A stretch of 64,000 nucleotides of DNA, taken from the NCBI RefSeq assembly GCF_900109035.1, contig NZ_FNYD01000008.1, positions 62,001-126,000 of the forward strand, in the 5' to 3' direction. Below are positions 60,004-64,000 of the stretch, piece by piece. How positions within the stretch are numbered: the stretch's first letter is position 1; the number at the start of each line of letters is the position of its first letter. The position numbers were made by a program, and so were the translations under genes. The notes under the pieces are model-generated. The model did not search any database and was not told the origin of the DNA. It saw nothing but the letters and a program-made list of their open reading frames with translations. Origin of the DNA: Cribrihabitans marinus (GTDB lineage: Bacteria > Pseudomonadota > Alphaproteobacteria > Rhodobacterales > Rhodobacteraceae).

Positions 60004-60690
60004 ATGAGCAGCCCGCACTACACCCCCGCCGTGAACCCGTTGCCCCCCGTCGTCGTGGCGCTTGTCCTGGTGATCACGGGGATCGAGCTTGCTTTTTCGC
60101 TGGGCGCGCGCGGCATCATCGGTGGCCCCGAGGCGGTGGGCTGGCGGCTTGCGGCGATCCAGGGCTATTCGTTCTCCGGCGATATCCTGGAGTGGATGTG
60201 GCAGACCGGCCAGTGGCCGCCCGAGCACCTGAAACGTTTCGTCACCTATCCCTTCGTGCATGCCAGCTTTACCCACACGCTGTTCGTCTGCGTCTTCGTT
60301 CTGGCGATGGGCAAGATGGTGGCCGAGGTGTTCGGAAATGCCGCCATGCTCGCGGTCTTCGTGCTGTCGGGCGTGGGCGGCGCGCTGGCCTATGGCCTGC
60401 TGCTGTCCGAACCCTATCCGCTGATTGGCGGCTTCCCGGCGGTCTACGGGCTGATCGGCGCCTTCACCTGGCTGTTGTGGCGCAACCTGTCGCTGGTGGG
60501 CGAGAACCAGAGCCGGGCCTTCGTTCTGATCGCCTTCCTGATGGGCGCGCAACTGCTCTTCGGCCTGCTCTTCGGCGGCACCAATGACTGGGTGGCGGAC
60601 CTGGCCGGATTTGGCACCGGCTTTGCGCTGTCCTTCTTCGTCGCGCCCGGCGGTTGGGCAAGGATCCGGCGCGGGATCCGGCACGACTGA
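60004..60690 (+). CDS. Rhomboid-family membrane protein lacking catalytic residues
   Basis: This 228-residue protein has six predicted membrane segments and the rhomboid fold: the H-x3 turn YPFVHASFTH before TM2, and GGFPAVYGLIGAF in TM4. At the catalytic serine position (GlpG S201) the residue is F144, followed by proline instead of glycine. The position of the GlpG N154 is V95, and that of the catalytic H254 is D199 (WVADLAGFG). It is therefore very probably an inactive rhomboid that binds membrane proteins without cutting them. The protein is often annotated as a rhomboid protease. Confidence 0.88.
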   Translation: MSSPHYTPAVNPLPPVVVALVLVITGIELAFSLGARGIIGGPEAVGWRLAAIQGYSFSGDILEWMWQTGQWPPEHLKRFVTYPFVHASFTHTLFVCVFVLAMGKMVAEVFGNAAMLAVFVLSGVGGALAYGLLLSEPYPLIGGFPAVYGLIGAFTWLLWRNLSLVGENQSRAFVLIAFLMGAQLLFGLLFGGTNDWVADLAGFGTGFALSFFVAPGGWARIRRGIRHD

Positions 60691-60700
60691 CGCCCGCCGC

Positions 60701-62242
60701 CTATCCCCGGCGCAGCGCCCGGCGCATCTCGGACAGGCGGAAGGCGCCCAGCATCTGGCCCAGTGCGAAATACACGGCAGCGCCCAGCGCGATCAGCCCC
60801 AAGAGCGCGGCATAACGCCAGCCCGGCAACCCAAACACCGCCGGCGCGGCCCGGACAACCGCCCACAGGCAAAGCCCCATCAGCGCCGAGGCCAGCGCGA
60901 TGCGCAGGCTGCGGGTGCGGAACCGCGCGTCGAACCGGGCGGCCTCGCCCATGCCGCGCGCGCCCAGCGCCAAAAGAACCACCATTGCCCACCCGGCGGT
61001 CGAGGCGGCGATGGCCGGGGCCAGCCAACCCACCAGCGGATAGAGGCCGAAGGCCAGCCCGGCATTGATCGCCATCGCCACGACGGCATAGCGGAACGGG
61101 CTTACCGTGTCCTCGCGCGCGAAATAGAGCGGCTGAAGCAGCTTCTGCAGCACGAAGGCCGGAAGCCCGACGCCATAGATTGCCACCGCGACGGCGATGG
61201 CGGCGCTGTCCTCGGGGCCGGTGGCGCCGCGCTCGAACAGGACCGAGACCAGGGGCAGGGGCACCGCCAGGAACGCGGCGGTCGAGGGCAGCGTGAGCAG
61301 CAGCGTGAACTCGCCCGCCCGGGACAGTGCGTCGCGGGCGCCGGTCTCGTCCCCCACCCGCAGACGCCGGGACAGGTCCGGCAGCAGCACAATGCCGACC
61401 GCGATGCCCACCACGCCCAGCGGCAGTTGATAGAGCCGGTCGGCGGCGAACAGCCAGCTTACCGCCGTCTCGGTGCGCGACGCGACCAGCTGACCCACCA
61501 CCAGATTCACCTGCGTCACCCCCATCGCCAGCGCCGCGGGCACCGCGACACGCACCAGGTGGCGCATCCGCGGGGTCACGCGCGGCAGGCCGGGGCGCAG
61601 GCGGAACCCGGCGCGTTCGGCGGCGACCCAGACCAGCGCCAGTTGCGCGATACCGGCCACCGGGATCACCCAGACCAGCCAGTCGATGACCGCCCCGCCG
61701 ACAATCGCGCCCGCGATCATCGCCCCGCAGGCAAAGACATTCAGCAGAACCGGCGCGGCGGCGGCAGCGGCAAACCGGCCGGTGGCGTTCAGGATCCCGG
61801 AAAACAGCGCCGCCAGCGACATGAACAGGATATAGGGGAACACGATCCGGCCATATCCGACCGCCATGTCGAAACGCCCGTCGCCGGCGAAGCCGGCTGC
61901 AGTGGCCCAGACCAGAACCGGCATGAAGATCATGCCCAGCGCCACCAGCCCCAGCACCACCGCGCCGAGGAGCGAGAATGCCTCCTGCGCCAGGCCGTGC
62001 GCATCCTCGCCGCCCTCCAGCCGTTTCGAGAACATCGGCACGAAGGCGGCGTTGAACGCGCCCTCGGCGAAGAAGCGGCGGAACAGATTGGGCAGGCGGA
62101 AGGCGGCGACGAAGGCGTCCATCACCGGGCCGGGGCCGATATAGGCGGTCAGCAGGATCTCGCGGGCAAAGCCCAGGATCCGGCTGGCCAGCGTCCAGAA
62201 GCCGACGGTGAAGAACCCCGACAACAGGCGGATGGGTTTCAT
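60701..62242 (-). CDS. murJ: Lipid II flippase MurJ
   Basis: MurJ (513 residues) flips lipid II across the inner membrane for peptidoglycan synthesis. It has about fourteen membrane segments and the N-terminal family pattern LASRILGFAREILLTAYIGP, then FRLPNLFRRFFAEGAFNAAF. The MOP-superfamily central cavity arginines are present in RILGFARE and NLFRRFF. It is directly downstream of glnD, overlapping by 4 bp, an arrangement common in alphaproteobacteria. Confidence 0.95.
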   Translation of the reverse strand: MKPIRLLSGFFTVGFWTLASRILGFAREILLTAYIGPGPVMDAFVAAFRLPNLFRRFFAEGAFNAAFVPMFSKRLEGGEDAHGLAQEAFSLLGAVVLGLVALGMIFMPVLVWATAAGFAGDGRFDMAVGYGRIVFPYILFMSLAALFSGILNATGRFAAAAAAPVLLNVFACGAMIAGAIVGGAVIDWLVWVIPVAGIAQLALVWVAAERAGFRLRPGLPRVTPRMRHLVRVAVPAALAMGVTQVNLVVGQLVASRTETAVSWLFAADRLYQLPLGVVGIAVGIVLLPDLSRRLRVGDETGARDALSRAGEFTLLLTLPSTAAFLAVPLPLVSVLFERGATGPEDSAAIAVAVAIYGVGLPAFVLQKLLQPLYFAREDTVSPFRYAVVAMAINAGLAFGLYPLVGWLAPAIAASTAGWAMVVLLALGARGMGEAARFDARFRTRSLRIALASALMGLCLWAVVRAAPAVFGLPGWRYAALLGLIALGAAVYFALGQMLGAFRLSEMRRALRRG

Positions 62243-64000
62243 GAAGCCGCCCGTTCGACGCCCGCGGCGATGGCCTTGCGCAGTCGCGCCTCGAGCGCGC
62301 GCTGTTTCGGCTGGGAATGGTATTTCAGCCCGAACATGTCCTTGACGTAGAACGTGTCGACCACCTGTTCGCCATAGGTGGCGATGACGGCGTTGGCGAT
62401 ATAGACATTCGCCTCGGCCATCGCCCGCGCCAGGTCATAGAGCAGGCCCGGCCGGTCGCGGGTGTCGACCTCGATGATCGTGTAGATCTCGGATCCCTCG
62501 TTGTCGAAGGTGATATGCGTCGGCACCCGGAAAGCGCGCTCACGCTTCTTCACCTTGTCGCGCGAGACCAGCGCATCGCGGGCCACGACCTCGCCGCCCA
62601 GCGTCTTGTGGATCAGCTGCGTCAGGCGCGGCAGACGGTCGGCCTCGTAGGGATGACCCTCGGCGTCCTGGATCCAGAACGCGTCGGTCACGAAGCCGTC
62701 CTTGGTGGTATAGCTGCGCGCGTCGACCACGTTGGCCCCGGCCAGCGCCAGCGCCCCGGCGATGCGGGCGAAGATGCCGGGGTGGTCGGCCATCGCGAAA
62801 CAGGCGCGGGTGGCGTCGCGGTCCTCGTCGGGATGCAGGCGGATCTCGACCGCGCCGGGGTCGCCGCCCTCCTCCAGCCGTTTGAGCATCCCGGCGAACT
62901 CCACGTGGGTGGACAGGTTCAGACCCTGCCAATACGGGTCGTAATGCCGGGCGGTCTCGGCCTTGAGATCGGCCTTGGACCAGTCGGCGAGCGCCTTGCG
63001 CAGGGCCTTCTTGGCCTCGGCGCCCCGATTTGCACGGCTGAGATCCTCAAGCCCGGTTTCCAGCGCCCGCCTGGTCTCGGCATGCAGCGCCCGCAGCAAC
63101 GTGGCCTTCCAGTTGTTCCAGGTCGTCGGGCCGACCCCGCGAATGTCGCAGACCGTCAGAACCGTCAGCAGGTCCAGCCGCTTGACGCTGCCAACCGCCT
63201 TGGCAAACCCGCGCACGGTGCGCGGGTCGGCGATGTCGCGTTTCTGCGCCATGTCCGACATCAGCAGGTGATAGCGCACCAGCCATTCCACTGTCTCGCT
63301 GTCGGCCTTGTTCAGCCCCAGCCGCGGCGCGACCTTGCGGGCGATCTGGGCGCCGAGGATCGAATGGTCCTGCTCGCGGCCCTTGCCGATGTCATGCAGC
63401 AGCAGCGCCACGTAGAGCACCTTGCGGTTCACGCCGGTCTTCAGGATCGACGACGCGACCGGCAGCTCCTCGATCAGCTCGCCGCGCTCGATCTGGGCCA
63501 GCTGGGCGATGCACTGGATCGTGTGCTCGTCCACCGTATAGCTGTGATACATGTTGAACTGCATCATCGCCACAATCGGCTGGAACTCGGGGATGAAGGC
63601 CGACAGCACGCCCAGTTCGTTCATCCGCCTGAGCGCCCGTTCCGGGTTGCCGTGTTTCAGCAGCAGGTCGAGGAAGATCCGCTGCGCCTCGCGGTCGTTG
63701 CGGGTCTCTTCGTCGATCAGGTGCAGGTTGGCGGTCACAAGGCGCATGGCGTCCGGGTGGATCAGCATGCCGGTGCGCAGCGCCTCCTCGAAGATGCGCA
63801 ACAGGTTCAGCTTGTCGGCCAGGAACTTGCGATCGTCGGCCACGGCCAGCCGGTTGTTGACCACCGTGTAGCCCGCCCGGGTCTTGGGCCGGCGGCGAAA
63901 GATCCGCTCCAGCAGCGGGGCACTCTTCACATGCGCCGCCTCCAGCTTGGTGAGGAATATGCGGGTCAGGTCGCCCACCCGCGTCGCCTCGAGGAAATAG
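62239..64000 (-). CDS. glnD: [Protein-PII] uridylyltransferase GlnD, C-terminal part
   Basis: The visible 586 codons are the C-terminal part of GlnD; the N-terminal nucleotidyltransferase domain lies beyond the right edge. The frame continues past 63978 into the edge (YFLEATRVGDLTRI), so the ATG is not in the window. Visible are the HD domain with LLHDIGKG, and two C-terminal ACT domains (FAMADHPGIFARIAGALALA and VDTRDRPGLLYDLARAMAEA). GlnD uridylylates and deuridylylates PII in response to glutamine. It precedes murJ. Confidence 0.95.
   Translation of the reverse strand, partial: YFLEATRVGDLTRIFLTKLEAAHVKSAPLLERIFRRRPKTRAGYTVVNNRLAVADDRKFLADKLNLLRIFEEALRTGMLIHPDAMRLVTANLHLIDEETRNDREAQRIFLDLLLKHGNPERALRRMNELGVLSAFIPEFQPIVAMMQFNMYHSYTVDEHTIQCIAQLAQIERGELIEELPVASSILKTGVNRKVLYVALLLHDIGKGREQDHSILGAQIARKVAPRLGLNKADSETVEWLVRYHLLMSDMAQKRDIADPRTVRGFAKAVGSVKRLDLLTVLTVCDIRGVGPTTWNNWKATLLRALHAETRRALETGLEDLSRANRGAEAKKALRKALADWSKADLKAETARHYDPYWQGLNLSTHVEFAGMLKRLEEGGDPGAVEIRLHPDEDRDATRACFAMADHPGIFARIAGALALAGANVVDARSYTTKDGFVTDAFWIQDAEGHPYEADRLPRLTQLIHKTLGGEVVARDALVSRDKVKKRERAFRVPTHITFDNEGSEIYTIIEVDTRDRPGLLYDLARAMAEANVYIANAVIATYGEQVVDTFYVKDMFGLKYHSQPKQRALEARLRKAIAAGVERAAS

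Noticed and set aside
1-64000. tRNA, rRNA, CRISPR array, insertion sequence, prophage
   Set aside because: No tRNA T-arm-like segments, no rRNA tracts, no regularly spaced repeats and no transposase or phage genes were found.

Overview
The window reads as a stretch of core chromosome from a GC-rich alphaproteobacterium of the order Rhodobacterales, most likely the marine roseobacter branch. The grounds are an H-NS/HvrA-type histone-like gene, the order chvI-chvG-hprK-rapZ-EIIA-HPr next to pckA, the ethylmalonyl-CoA pathway genes (mcd, ecm, ccr), the tlpA/argH/lysA/DUF4175 order, polyhydroxybutyrate genes phaA-phaB, and a LuxR/LuxI pair. The genus cannot be fixed from the sequence alone. No rRNA, tRNA, insertion sequence, prophage or CRISPR array was seen.

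Layout. 1-8 kb: a VOC protein facing a SoxR regulator across a SoxR-type promoter, ETF-ubiquinone oxidoreductase, a secreted TPR protein, ispE, polyprenyl diphosphate synthase, a DUF2007 protein and a tRNA-type adenine methyltransferase. 7.7-12 kb: a LysR regulator facing a 36-residue gene, then phaB and phaA, then an EAL protein. 12-18 kb: a sterol-desaturase-like protein, two unknowns, tlpA, argH, two tiny lipoproteins, a DUF2834 protein and lysA. 18-25.5 kb: a DUF4175 membrane protein, a zinc-ribbon protein, ftsE-ftsX, acyltransferases and an FMN protein. 25.5-32 kb: a regulatory PTS (HPr, EIIA, RapZ, HPr kinase) with the ChvG-ChvI two-component system, divergent from pckA. 32-33.9 kb: a candidate small RNA on the minus strand, a winged-helix protein, a membrane protein and a TauE permease. 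34-42 kb: mcd, deoD, H-NS-like, ecm, a PlsB-like acyltransferase and ccr. 42-44 kb: the quorum-sensing locus. 44-48 kb: a RecD-like helicase, an SDR, a TIGR02186 protein and a TauE permease. 48-53.4 kb: a nucleoside-type BMP ABC importer with a LysE-family exporter gene inside the operon. 53.5-64 kb: rimI-tsaB-nfuA, stress genes, a branched-chain aminotransferase, an Lrp regulator facing leucine dehydrogenase, trpS, a rhomboid lacking its catalytic residues, murJ and part of glnD.

How the genes fit together. Acetyl-CoA can go to storage through PhaA/PhaB, or be assimilated through Ccr, Ecm and Mcd. Mcd electrons go by ETF to the ETF-QO encoded here, and PckA takes C4 units to PEP. The promoters of mcd, ecm, ccr and pckA share GTTGCGCT-like elements, which suggests a common regulator. 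ChvGI and the PTS proteins next to pckA form a second layer of carbon control. A TTAA-N7-TTAAC site at the quorum-sensing locus suggests CtrA input.

The points most worth a second look are the candidate small RNA (32078-32159), the shared GTTGCGCT elements, the CtrA-type box before luxR, the rhomboid pseudoprotease, the SoxR promoter of the VOC gene, the LysE gene inside the ABC importer operon, and the structured leader of the H-NS-like gene.
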